Made by a program: the position numbers and the translations under genes. The notes below the pieces were generated by a model, which was given only the letters and a program-made list of their open reading frames with translations, had not been told where the DNA came from and searched no databases. Positions 8,018 through 16,194 of a stretch of 64,000 nt of DNA are shown in pieces (the first letter of the stretch is position 1; the number at the start of each line of letters is the position of its first letter). The DNA is from Ensifer sp. IC3342 (GTDB lineage: Bacteria > Pseudomonadota > Alphaproteobacteria > Rhizobiales > Rhizobiaceae), in NCBI RefSeq assembly GCF_020193655.1, contig NZ_JADYVE010000010.1, forward strand, positions 1-64,000, written 5' to 3'.

Positions 8018-10218
8018 TGGCCCGCATCTCTGACTGGCTGATTGATCCCGACGGCCATCCCGAGCGCAACACCGAGAAGCTTCTGACCATCGCCGAAGTG
8101 TTGATGCGTCAGGTCGAGCAGGCATCTGGCGAACGCGGAATCGCCTACGAGCAGTTCCAGCGCGCCGCTCAGCTGGAAGAGCGGGTGCGGCAACGCACGT
8201 CCGACCTCGAAGCGACGCTGAAGGTGCTCAACGATACGAACGCGCGGCTGGCCGAGGCCAATCATGCGACCGAGCGCGCCCGCCGCAACCTGGCCGATGC
8301 CATCGAGGCGGTGGAGGAAGGCTTCGCCCTCTTCGATGCCGGCGAAATCCTGGTGATGTACAACTCGAGATTTTGCTGCGATCTTCAGGACGTGCGAGCC
8401 GTGCTTCATCCCGGGCTGCCGTTTGCGGATTATATCGAAGCCTGTAGCCGGTCGCGCTTTCTGGCCCTGCCGGAGGGCGAGGCGCCGGCCGGCTGGATGG
8501 CAACGAGGATGCAGCGCCATCACGCGCGCAGCGTGTTCCAGGTGGCGCTTGCCGGTGACCGCTGGCTCCAGGTGAGCGAACAGCCCACGTCCGACGGCGG
8601 TACGGTCGTGCTCCAGACGGATGTCACCGAGATCATTCGCATGGAGCGAACCGAGCGCGGCAGGATGCTGGATGATCAGGCCCGGCTGATCCGCGCGACG
8701 CTGGAGCATATCAACCAGGGAATCTGCATCTTCGACGCGGCCGGCCGGTTGGTCGGCTGGAACGAGCGGCTCCGCCTGTTGCTCGATATTCCCGTAACGG
8801 TCCTGCGCACTGGCATCGGCTTCGACACGCTGCAGCGCTGGATCCGTCGCGACAGCGAACTGGTCAGCGCCATCGCTCCTTCGGCCCTTTCCGCCTGGGC
8901 AGCCCAAACGACAACGCGGCCCCCCTTGTTCCTGGAGATCCGCCGCACTTCGGGAATGATTCTCGTCGTGTTTGCAGAGGAGACGCCGGATCGAGGCTTC
9001 GTGATGTCGTTCAGCGACGTGACGCGCGAACGGCAAGCGATCCAGGCAATGCAGCGCGCCAACGCCTCTCTCGAGGCGCGGGTGGCGGCCCGCACGGAGG
9101 ACTTGCGCGCCGCGCTGGCCGATGCGGAACGGGCCAATTCCACGCGCACCCGTTTCGTCGCAGCCGCCAGCCACGATCTCTTGCAGCCGCTCTCCGCCGC
9201 AAAGCTCTTCGTAGCCTCGGCCCGCGACGAAACGCGTGACGATCACGCCGGCAGTACGCTCGACAAGGCACACAAGGCACTGGCAAGCGTCGAGGCGATC
9301 CTCGGAGCGCTGCTCGATATCTCGCGGCTGGATGAGGCGGTGGTCGAGATTTCGCCGGTGCGTCTCGCACCGCTGATCGCACAACTCACCGACGAATTTG
9401 CGCCGATGGCCGAGCGCAAGAGTCTGAAACTTGCCATCCTGCCCTGCACGCTGACGGTCTTTAGCGATCCGGCCTATCTCAGACGCATCCTGCAAAACCT
9501 CATCGGCAATGCGATCCGCTATACCCGCACCGGCCGCGTGCTCGTGGGTCCGCGGCGCATACCCGGCGGCGTACGCATCGAGGTGCATGATACCGGTCCC
9601 GGCATTCCGGCCGAGGAGCAGCAGGCGATCTTTCGTGAGTTCCATCGGCTCAATGCCACCGCTTCTGCTTCGGAGGGCTTGGGACTTGGCCTCGCCATCG
9701 TGGAGCGCGCCTGCACGCTGCTCAATCACCGACTTGCGCTGCGCTCGACGCCGGGGCGCGGCACATGCTTTGCGATCGAGCTGGAGCAGGCACCCTCGCG
9801 CAACTCTGCGAGTTACCCTGGCGCCGACGCTGCAGATGCCGACCCGTCGAACGACTGCGGCGACCGCATCGCGCTTCTCATCGAGAACGACGAGGAACTG
9901 CGGCACGCGATGAGCCTGCTCCTGGAGCGGCGCGGCATCACGGTCCTGGAAGCGGGAAGCGGCGAGGAAGCGCTGGAACTGGTCGATGAAATGGGCATCG
10001 TGCCCGATCTCTATCTGGTCGACCAGCAGCTCGGCGAGGGATTGACCGGCGTCGAGACCCTGACCGCGCTCAAGATACGCCACGGCGAGCGCCCGGCGAG
10101 GATCATCACCGCCGATCGATCACCGAGTTTGCGCGACGCCTGCGCCGCAGCCGAGATCGAGATGATCTACAAGCCCATCGACCTCGAGGTGCTCGAAGCC
10201 TTCGTTACCAGCGCATGA
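8017..10218 (+). CDS. Soluble hybrid histidine kinase with PAS domains and receiver
   Basis: 733-residue cytoplasmic sensor kinase with no membrane segment. In order: N-terminal coiled coil (about 35-95), two PAS-like domains (about 95-215 and 225-345, both with the EGFALFD/QGICIFD pattern of PAS-7), a second coiled coil, HisKA with H386 in ASHDLLQPL, HATPase with N box NLIGNAIRY, G1 DTGPGIP and G2 GLGLGLAIV, and a C-terminal receiver with D669 in LYLVDQQL. It overlaps the FIST gene by one base. Its probable output is the response regulator at 6035, with the receiver acting as a phosphate relay or brake. The stimulus is unknown. Confidence 0.92.
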   Translation: MARISDWLIDPDGHPERNTEKLLTIAEVLMRQVEQASGERGIAYEQFQRAAQLEERVRQRTSDLEATLKVLNDTNARLAEANHATERARRNLADAIEAVEEGFALFDAGEILVMYNSRFCCDLQDVRAVLHPGLPFADYIEACSRSRFLALPEGEAPAGWMATRMQRHHARSVFQVALAGDRWLQVSEQPTSDGGTVVLQTDVTEIIRMERTERGRMLDDQARLIRATLEHINQGICIFDAAGRLVGWNERLRLLLDIPVTVLRTGIGFDTLQRWIRRDSELVSAIAPSALSAWAAQTTTRPPLFLEIRRTSGMILVVFAEETPDRGFVMSFSDVTRERQAIQAMQRANASLEARVAARTEDLRAALADAERANSTRTRFVAAASHDLLQPLSAAKLFVASARDETRDDHAGSTLDKAHKALASVEAILGALLDISRLDEAVVEISPVRLAPLIAQLTDEFAPMAERKSLKLAILPCTLTVFSDPAYLRRILQNLIGNAIRYTRTGRVLVGPRRIPGGVRIEVHDTGPGIPAEEQQAIFREFHRLNATASASEGLGLGLAIVERACTLLNHRLALRSTPGRGTCFAIELEQAPSRNSASYPGADAADADPSNDCGDRIALLIENDEELRHAMSLLLERRGITVLEAGSGEEALELVDEMGIVPDLYLVDQQLGEGLTGVETLTALKIRHGERPARIITADRSPSLRDACAAAEIEMIYKPIDLEVLEAFVTSA

Positions 10219-10359
10219 CGAACGGCCGCCGTTCCTGACGTCGCTCCTCCCCGAGCTCCACCGGTACCGACCTCAGGCCTTCTCCGGGGCATGGCTCACC
10301 ATCTCCCCCTCAACTTATTGAAATCGAACACACTTATGCGGACGGTCGCTTCGACCGGC

Positions 10360-10373
10360 ACCAAGGTCGCATT
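10360..10373 (-). promoter_or_regulatory. Weak copy of the TACGACCTAGGT motif before the pseudoazurin gene
   Basis: ACCAAGGTCGCATT matches the reverse complement of the consensus (ACCTAGGTCGTATT) at 12 of 14 positions, 60 bp before the pseudoazurin start. The same A in place of T in the core is seen in exaF site 2. Weaker evidence than the other sites. Confidence 0.35.
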
Positions 10374-10432
10374 GTGTCGCCCTGCCCTTTCGATATTTGC
10401 TTTTGTCAGTTTCAAACCACAGGGAGAGATGA

Positions 10433-10867
10433 ATGCTGAGAAGAATGGGTATCATGGCCGCGACCGTGCTCGTTGCCGGCGGGGCCTTCGCCGAGGAACA
10501 CGAAGTAAAGATGTTGAACAAGGGCGTGAGCGGGGCGATGGTCTTCGACCCAGCCTTCGTGAAAGCCGCACCCGGCGACACGATCCGCTTTGTGCCGGTG
10601 GACAAAGGCCACAATGTCGAGTCGATAAGAGGGATGCTGCCCGACGGCGTGGACAAGTTCAAAAGCAAGGTTAACGAAGAATACGTGCTGACCGTCACTG
10701 TGCCGGGCCTCTACGGCGTCAAGTGCTCGCCGCACTTCTCCATGGGCATGGTGGCATTGATCCAGGTGGGCGACGTGCCGGCCAATGTCGAATTGGCAAA
10801 GGCCGCGAAGCTGCCGGCGAAGGCGGACGAACGGATGAAGGCGGCGCTTGCCGCATCTGCCCATTGA
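10433..10867 (+). CDS. Pseudoazurin (type I copper protein)
   Basis: Periplasmic blue copper electron carrier of 144 residues. A signal peptide ends at [10 protein letters not shown]. The copper ligands fit pseudoazurin spacing: H60 (DKGHNVES), C98, H101 and M106 in [10 protein letters not shown], with the His-Cys distance of 38 residues known from Alcaligenes pseudoazurin. The start ATG lies 4 nt after AGGGAGAG. Pseudoazurins often serve denitrification; none of those genes are near, and the position after exaF and its sensors suggests it carries electrons from the alcohol dehydrogenase, which is inference. Confidence 0.93.
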   Translation: MLRRMGIMAATVLVAGGAFAEEHEVKMLNKGVSGAMVFDPAFVKAAPGDTIRFVPVDKGHNVESIRGMLPDGVDKFKSKVNEEYVLTVTVPGLYGVKCSPHFSMGMVALIQVGDVPANVELAKAAKLPAKADERMKAALAASAH

Positions 10868-11239
10868 GCGAGCGACCTAAGAGGAGCCTACAGCGCCGCG
10901 GGTTTGATCAGACGCGCAGCGCTGGAGCCTTATCAATGGGTTCTGTTCGCGAAACTCTGGCGCTGCAGTGCCCAACACAAACTTCCCTTGGGTGGCGAGC
11001 GGAAGTTCGTCTTGCTCGTTGAAAGGAGTAGGTTGCGCCAGAAGCTGTCGCTGGACTAAAGCAGGCACCCTTGCGCGGAGCGCCGTTCGGCCGTCGGCCG
11101 GTAGTGAATGCGATGGACTTTGGGGCCCCGCTGATTTCAGCAGATGAGGTTTCGATACTCCCTGCTGTTGCTACTGCAGCGACCTTGGTACATCGATGAG
11201 ACGGACGGCACCGTAGCGGCCGAGCCGAACCCCCATGCG
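10868..11239. other. Intergenic gap after pseudoazurin
   Basis: 372 bp without a credible gene. It includes a degenerate copy (10888-10924) of the palindromic repeat found intact at 55924-55963, which may act as the terminator for the pseudoazurin gene. Confidence 0.5.
10888..10924. repeat. Degenerate intergenic palindrome (Sinorhizobium type)
   Basis: CTACAGCGCCGCG, then GATCAGACGCGCAGCGCTG, resembles the first half of the repeat at 55924-55963 (ACAGCGCCGCGCGT ... GACGCGC ... CGCTGT). The arms no longer pair perfectly. Confidence 0.45.
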
Positions 11240-11947
11240 TCAAGTAAGCGCTGCGAATCTTTCCACTAGTCTTGTCGGCCCTGACACGATCAGCAGATCG
11301 CCCGCCTCGACCATGGTCTCTGGCGTGGCGTAGGTAAAATCCATTTTCCTACGTTTGACACCGACGATAGTAACGCCATACTTGCTACGAAGACCGGATT
11401 CCCCCAGCGTTTTGCCGATGGCTTCTTCCGGCGCAGTCGTCTTGACGATGGCAAAGCCATCATCAAACTCTATGAAGTCGATCATCTTGCCAGTGACGAG
11501 GTGGGCGACACGCTCGCCCATGGCCGCTTCTGGATAGACGACATGATGCGCACCGGTACGCTCCAGAATGCGGCCGTGGTTAGGATTGACGGCCTTTGCC
11601 CAGATGTCGGGCACCCCGAGTTCCGAGAGCGCCAGCACTGTAAGCACGCTCGCTTCGATATCCGTCCCAATTCCGACGACGGCATGGGGGAAGTCCTGAA
11701 CGCCGAGGCGACGCAGAGCATCGGTGTTGCAACTGTCCGCCTCCACTACGTGGGTTAGACGAGTGGCCCAGCTCTGAACGAGTTCCGGGTTTTCATCGAT
11801 GGCCAGAACATCGTGACCCAGCCGAACCAGGGATTGGGCAACGGCGCTGCCGAAGCGGCCGAGACCGATGATGACGACGCCGTCGCCGCGGGGAATGCTG
11901 TTCTTAGCCAACGATTGGGCGCTCCTCTGGATATCGGAAGAGTACAT
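11240..11947 (-). CDS. ktrA: Potassium uptake regulatory subunit, KtrA/TrkA family
   Basis: Cytosolic RCK protein that gates a potassium channel subunit on nucleotide binding. With ATG 11947 it has 235 residues. The RCK-N Rossmann motif is GLGRFGSAVAQSL with an acidic end of strand 2 (LAIDENPE); the RCK-C domain ends in TYATPETMVEAGDLLIVSGP. A single RCK unit of this size fits KtrA rather than the double-length TrkA of enterics. It overlaps the 3' end of the channel gene by about 44 bp. An alternative TTG at 11977 would add ten basic residues. Confidence 0.88.
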   Translation of the reverse strand: MYSSDIQRSAQSLAKNSIPRGDGVVIIGLGRFGSAVAQSLVRLGHDVLAIDENPELVQSWATRLTHVVEADSCNTDALRRLGVQDFPHAVVGIGTDIEASVLTVLALSELGVPDIWAKAVNPNHGRILERTGAHHVVYPEAAMGERVAHLVTGKMIDFIEFDDGFAIVKTTAPEEAIGKTLGESGLRSKYGVTIVGVKRRKMDFTYATPETMVEAGDLLIVSGPTRLVERFAALT

Positions 11948-13235
11948 TGCGCTCTTGCAGCGCGAGCGCGCTTGCAATTGTGATCGTGCCGACGCGCCCG
12001 ATGAACATCAAGGCAATGATAGCGAGTTGGCCGGTGGGAGGCAGTGCTCCGGTAATGCCCGTGGACAAGCCAACGGTCCCAAATGCCGAAATCACTTCGA
12101 ACATAACATCTTCAAGCGGGAAGCTCGTGACGCTGAGGAGAATGAGTACGCCTCCTCCCACAGAGGCAACTGACAGCAATACGATTGCCAGTGCCTGGCG
12201 TTGAGCATGGGCGCCTATACGGCGTCGAAACGCGGTTGAATCGGGCTGACCTCGCACCTCGGCCCAGACGACAAATCCAAGCAGGAAAAATGTGGTGACC
12301 TTTATGCCACCAGCGGTACCGGCACTGCCGCCGCCAATAAACATCAAAGCATACGTCACTACCAGCGTCTCGATACGCATTTCTCCAATGTTGACGCTGT
12401 TGAAGCCGGCGGTTCTCGTCATGATCGAATGGGTCGCCCCGTTCAGCAGCTTTCCTGTCCATTCGTATGATCCCAGCGTTGCCGGGTTGCCCCACTCGTA
12501 GGCGGCCGTCGCAGAGAGTCCAGAGACGAACAGAAAAGCTGTTCCAAGGAGGGTAATCTTTGTGTGGATAGACCAGCGTGCCGGCTGCCGGGTCGCCTGT
12601 CGAAGTTCGTGAAGAACCGGAAAACCAAGGCCGCCGATGACGACGGCAGCCATGATCGGAACAAGGATAAGGGGGTCGAGGGCGAATCCGATAAGGCTGT
12701 CCGAATACGTGGAGAAGCCTGCATTGTTGAACGCGGAGACCGCATGAAACAGGCCATGCCACAACGCGTCGCTCCAAAGGTGATCATAGCCGTATCGCAA
12801 ACGCCAACTGAGCACTGCCGCGGTGAGCAGTTCGACTGTGACCGTTACGAAAAAGATGAGGCGAAGGACGGCAGCGATATCGCCCAGGGTGAGGCTCTTG
12901 GTCTCCGCCTGCGCGATGAGACGACTACTCAGTTTGAGTCTACGAGTAACGAGGAGACCCAGAAGCGTTGCGCCGGTCATGATTCCGAAGCCACCGACCT
13001 GGAACAACGCGAGGATCACGCTCTGGCCGAAGCCGGACCAGTAGGTGGGTGTGTCTTGGACGATAAGTCCGGTAACGCAGACTGCCGAGGTGGCGGTAAA
13101 CAACGCGGTAAGCAGTGGAGCTCCCCCCGGCTCCGTGCGAGAGATCGGCAGCATCAGCAATGCTGTGCCCGCAATAATGGCAATAAGAAACGCCAGCGGC
13201 ACAAGTCGCGCAGGGTGTTGCATGGATCGTTGCAA
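11904..13235 (-). CDS. ktrB: Potassium uptake channel subunit, KtrB/TrkH family
   Basis: Membrane subunit of a Ktr-type potassium transporter, 443 residues. All four pore loops of the superfamily can be seen: SAVCVTGL, SAFNNAGFST, TRTAGFNSV and SAFGTVGLST, with the central Gly of each filter conserved. Hydrophobic segments flank each loop. It is upstream of and overlaps the KtrA gene, so the two form one leftward operon. It sits between the pseudoazurin gene and the PQQ-associated ABC genes with no obvious functional link to alcohol oxidation, which suggests insertion into the island. Confidence 0.92.
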   Translation of the reverse strand: MQRSMQHPARLVPLAFLIAIIAGTALLMLPISRTEPGGAPLLTALFTATSAVCVTGLIVQDTPTYWSGFGQSVILALFQVGGFGIMTGATLLGLLVTRRLKLSSRLIAQAETKSLTLGDIAAVLRLIFFVTVTVELLTAAVLSWRLRYGYDHLWSDALWHGLFHAVSAFNNAGFSTYSDSLIGFALDPLILVPIMAAVVIGGLGFPVLHELRQATRQPARWSIHTKITLLGTAFLFVSGLSATAAYEWGNPATLGSYEWTGKLLNGATHSIMTRTAGFNSVNIGEMRIETLVVTYALMFIGGGSAGTAGGIKVTTFFLLGFVVWAEVRGQPDSTAFRRRIGAHAQRQALAIVLLSVASVGGGVLILLSVTSFPLEDVMFEVISAFGTVGLSTGITGALPPTGQLAIIALMFIGRVGTITIASALALQERNVLFRYPEERPIVG

Positions 13236-13577
13236 GTCCCACCTTTTCGTTGAACGCAGCTATCGCAAATCAACCGGCCGAAGGCAGCGGCATATTCGGA
13301 GAGGGGCAACCTTGGCGCAAGTCGCGGTTCACCGTCAATTCCGATGACGGTGGCAGATGCTGTGTATCTCTGCGGTGACACTGCGTGTCATTTGTAGTTC
13401 GTGCAATAGGCGGCAGACCCAAAGGAGGGGTTCCGGCCAGTCTGCGACAGCGGGGAACAAGTCCGCCTTAGGGGCAACTTGTGACGTAGCGCGAGCAAGC
13501 GCGGATGACAGCATTGGGTCGAAACGGGTATTTCGCAAATCGCCCCCGGGGGGAGTCCGGCACTCAGAGGCGCGGCG
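13236..13577. other. Gap between ktrB and ABC permease
   Basis: 342 bp upstream of ktrB and downstream of the leftward ABC operon. No gene is supported. A CCCCCGGGGGG palindromic run near 13548 could be part of a terminator, but no T-run accompanies it. Confidence 0.45.
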
Positions 13578-14480
13578 TCAGACTTTGCGGCCGGCCAGTC
13601 CACGCGCCGGGTCGTAGCCCCATATCGCCGCGGCGCCGAAGACCGCAAGCGCGGCGATCGTGACTGCAAGAGCGGACGGGTCGAGTTTCGTATAGAGGGC
13701 GAAGCGGATCAACTCGACCGCATGCGTGAACGGATTGACGGCGCAGATGTCGCGCAGCCGCGGCGACGCTTCCGCCATCTTCCACAGCGGATAGAGGGCG
13801 GACGAGAAAAAGAACACGGGGAAGATGACGAAGTTCATCACGCCAGCGAAGTTTTCCAACTGCCGGATGAACGAGGAAAGAACAAGCCCGAGCGCTCCCA
13901 CCATCAGCGCGCCGAGCATGATGGCAGGAAGAGCGGCAAGGTAGCCGCCTGGCGTGAAGCGGACGCCCCAGGCCGCTGCGACAGCGAGAAAGACATAGGC
14001 CTGCAGCACCGACATCAGGCTGCCGGCGACGAGCTTGCACGTCAGCAGCCACCAACGCGGCAGCGGGGCCGTCAGCAAAAGGCGCATCGAGCCCATCTCG
14101 CGGTCGTAGACAAGGCTCAGCGACGACTGCATGCCGTTGAACAGAAGGATCATGCCGACGAGGCCAGGGGTGATGTATATCTCGTAGGTGATATAGGTCT
14201 GGTAGGGCGGCGTGATCGAAAGGCCGAGCGCGGCGCGAAAACCGGCGGCGAAGACGATCAGCCATACGAGCGGGCGCACAAGCGCCGCGAGAAGCCGACC
14301 GCGCTGGCCGAGAAAGCGCAGCGCTTCCCGCTGCAAGATGGCGCTGAGGGCGACAATGGCGCAATAAAAAAAAGCGTGCGCAGTTCTCCCCTGCGCATCC
14401 CGATCGAGCCCGTCGGTATCGACGTTCAGAGTCTTTGGCGGGTTCGGCGCGAAAGCATCCCGATCTGGCACAGCGTTCAT
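13578..14480 (-). CDS. ABC-2 type permease, PQQ-alcohol dehydrogenase associated (PedC-like)
   Basis: Inner-membrane permease of 300 residues with about six hydrophobic helices of the ABC-2 type. The first cytoplasmic part ends in ILQREALRFLGQRGRLLAALV, and the family block NGMQSSLSLVYDREMGSMRLLL is present, followed by FPVFFFSSALYP before the last helices. The start overlaps the end of the ATPase gene in ATGA. Permeases of this kind (PedC in the Pseudomonas phenylethanol cluster) accompany quinoprotein alcohol dehydrogenases; the transported compound is not established. Confidence 0.85.
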   Translation of the reverse strand: MNAVPDRDAFAPNPPKTLNVDTDGLDRDAQGRTAHAFFYCAIVALSAILQREALRFLGQRGRLLAALVRPLVWLIVFAAGFRAALGLSITPPYQTYITYEIYITPGLVGMILLFNGMQSSLSLVYDREMGSMRLLLTAPLPRWWLLTCKLVAGSLMSVLQAYVFLAVAAAWGVRFTPGGYLAALPAIMLGALMVGALGLVLSSFIRQLENFAGVMNFVIFPVFFFSSALYPLWKMAEASPRLRDICAVNPFTHAVELIRFALYTKLDPSALAVTIAALAVFGAAAIWGYDPARGLAGRKV

Positions 14481-15193
14481 GACACAGCTCCGGTTAAGGC
14501 AATGAACCGCCCGCTGAGATCTGCACCGCCGATCTCAGCTGCTTCGCCGGCGGCAAGCACGCGGCCGCGGTGAAGAATGACGAGTTGGTCCTGCGGGCGG
14601 ATCTCATCGACGAGGTGAGTAGCCCAAAGCACGGTCAGGCCATCGTCCGCAGCAAGCCGGTGCACGTAGTCGACGATGGCGACGCGAGCGGCGGCATCGA
14701 GGCCGACCGTAGGCTCGTCGAGGAGCAGGACCGAAGGACAGTGCATCAGGGCACGGGCGATCTCCATCCGTCGCCGATGGCCGCCGTTGAGCGCTCCGGC
14801 CCTTTCGCCGGAACGGTCCGCCATTCCAAGCCGCTCAAGCACTGCCATCGCCCGCATCTCGGCTCGGCGGCCGAAAAGGCCGTGCAGGGCGGCGAAATAA
14901 AGAAGATTGCGCCGGACGGTGAGGTCGAGGTCGACGGTCGGCTGCTGGAAGACGATGCCGATGTGCCGAAGGGCGCCGTGCGGTTCGCGCGCGAGATCAT
15001 GACCGGCGATCGAAATGGCTCCGGCTCGCGCTGTGAAAAGCCGCGTCATCAGGCCGAACAGCGTCGACTTGCCGGCGCCGTTCGGCCCGAGGAGCGCGCA
15101 GAACTCACCGCGGCCGACGGAGAAGCTTACGTCTTCGAGTGCCCGCTTCGCTCCCCACATGTGGGTTATCGAGTCGATCACCAGTCCACTCAT
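14477..15193 (-). CDS. ABC transporter ATP-binding protein, PQQ-associated
   Basis: ATPase partner of the adjacent permease, 238 residues from ATG 15193 (MSGLVIDSITHMWG). Walker A is GPNGAGKST and Walker B is VLLLDEPTVGLD. The signature reads LNGGHRRRMEIARAL instead of LSGGQ, a change seen in some ABC-2 ATPases. The H-loop is ATHLVDE. Upstream in-frame codons to 15298 are not needed. Second-to-last gene of the leftward operon 17382-13578. Confidence 0.9.
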   Translation of the reverse strand: MSGLVIDSITHMWGAKRALEDVSFSVGRGEFCALLGPNGAGKSTLFGLMTRLFTARAGAISIAGHDLAREPHGALRHIGIVFQQPTVDLDLTVRRNLLYFAALHGLFGRRAEMRAMAVLERLGMADRSGERAGALNGGHRRRMEIARALMHCPSVLLLDEPTVGLDAAARVAIVDYVHRLAADDGLTVLWATHLVDEIRPQDQLVILHRGRVLAAGEAAEIGGADLSGRFIALTGAVS

Positions 15194-15224
15194 GTCCGCC
15201 CCCTGTCCGATGGTTTCCTGTCCG

Positions 15225-16193
15225 TCACGGGCGGGCAGCAGCCCCCCAGGGAAAGCGGCCGACCTTGATCGACTTGACCGGTTCGCGCGCTGCCACATCG
15301 ATCACCGTGACGTCGCCGGAAACGCCATTCGTGGTGAAAAGCTGTTTGTGATCGGGCGAGAAGGCCATGTGCCAGACGCGTCGGCCGACGAGAATGTATT
15401 CCTCGACCGCCAATGTCTTCATGTCGATCACGGCCACGTGGTTCGATGGGCCGAGCGCGACGAAAGCCGTTTTGCCGTCGGGCGCGAATTCAAAGCCGAC
15501 GGGCTGGATGAGGTCTCCATTGATCCCGGCGATGCCGAAAGCGATCTTGCCCTTCTCCGCCTGAGTTGCGACGTCGAAGACGGTGACCGTGCCACCGATC
15601 TCGGAGGATACCCAAAGCTCGCTTCCGTCCGCCGTGAACTCCGCATGGCGGGGCCGGCTATCGACCAGCGTATTGGCGAAAATCGTCATCGTCGCCGTAT
15701 CAATCCAATGCGCCATGTTTGTCGTCTCGGAAGTCGTTACGACGATCTTTCCGTCCGGCGAAACAGCCATGCCCTCGGGCTCGATGCCGACATTGATCTG
15801 GGCAACGACGTTGCGGGTATCGACGTCGACCACTGTCGTCACCGCGTCGTCTTCGTTTGCGATCCACAGGTGCTTGTCGTCGGGTGCAAGCACGAACTGC
15901 TCCGGATCCTCGCCCGAAGGAAGCTCATGAAGGATTTCGCCTGTCCGGGCGTCCATTACCTCGACCGCGTCGCTGTCGGATGCGCAGATATAGGCGCGCG
16001 AATGGTCGGAATTGAACGTGATGCCGCGTGGGCGTTCGCCCGTGGCGATGGTGCGCACGACTTCGAGCGTCGCGGTGTCTATCACCGAGATGTTGTCGTC
16101 CTTCTCGTTGGTGACCCAGATTTCGCCGGCTGCCGCGGCGACCGGACACGCGGCAAAGGGAAGTGCCGCCAGGAAGACAAAGATCCGTCTCAT
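15225..16193 (-). CDS. PQQ-dependent catabolism-associated beta-propeller protein (YVTN repeats)
   Basis: Periplasmic seven-bladed propeller of 322 residues with a signal peptide (FLAALPFAACPVAAAAG). Repeats follow the YVTN pattern: EIWVTNEKDDNISVIDTAT, HLWIANEDDAVTTVVDVDT, ELWVSSEIGGTVTVFDVAT, TAFVALGPSNHVAVIDMKT, QLFTTNGVSGDVTVIDVAA. No PQQ-binding motif is apparent. The family is known mainly from genome neighbourhoods of PQQ alcohol dehydrogenases, and its biochemical role is unknown. It lies 1 bp after the substrate-binding gene and before the ATPase gene. Confidence 0.85.
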   Translation of the reverse strand: MRRIFVFLAALPFAACPVAAAAGEIWVTNEKDDNISVIDTATLEVVRTIATGERPRGITFNSDHSRAYICASDSDAVEVMDARTGEILHELPSGEDPEQFVLAPDDKHLWIANEDDAVTTVVDVDTRNVVAQINVGIEPEGMAVSPDGKIVVTTSETTNMAHWIDTATMTIFANTLVDSRPRHAEFTADGSELWVSSEIGGTVTVFDVATQAEKGKIAFGIAGINGDLIQPVGFEFAPDGKTAFVALGPSNHVAVIDMKTLAVEEYILVGRRVWHMAFSPDHKQLFTTNGVSGDVTVIDVAAREPVKSIKVGRFPWGAAARP

Positions 16194-16194
16194 C

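Noticed and set aside
7978-10083. Very long antisense reading (about 700 codons) opposite the hybrid kinase
   Set aside because: It lacks a start signal and protein-like pattern and mirrors a clearly real gene; a side effect of high G+C third positions.
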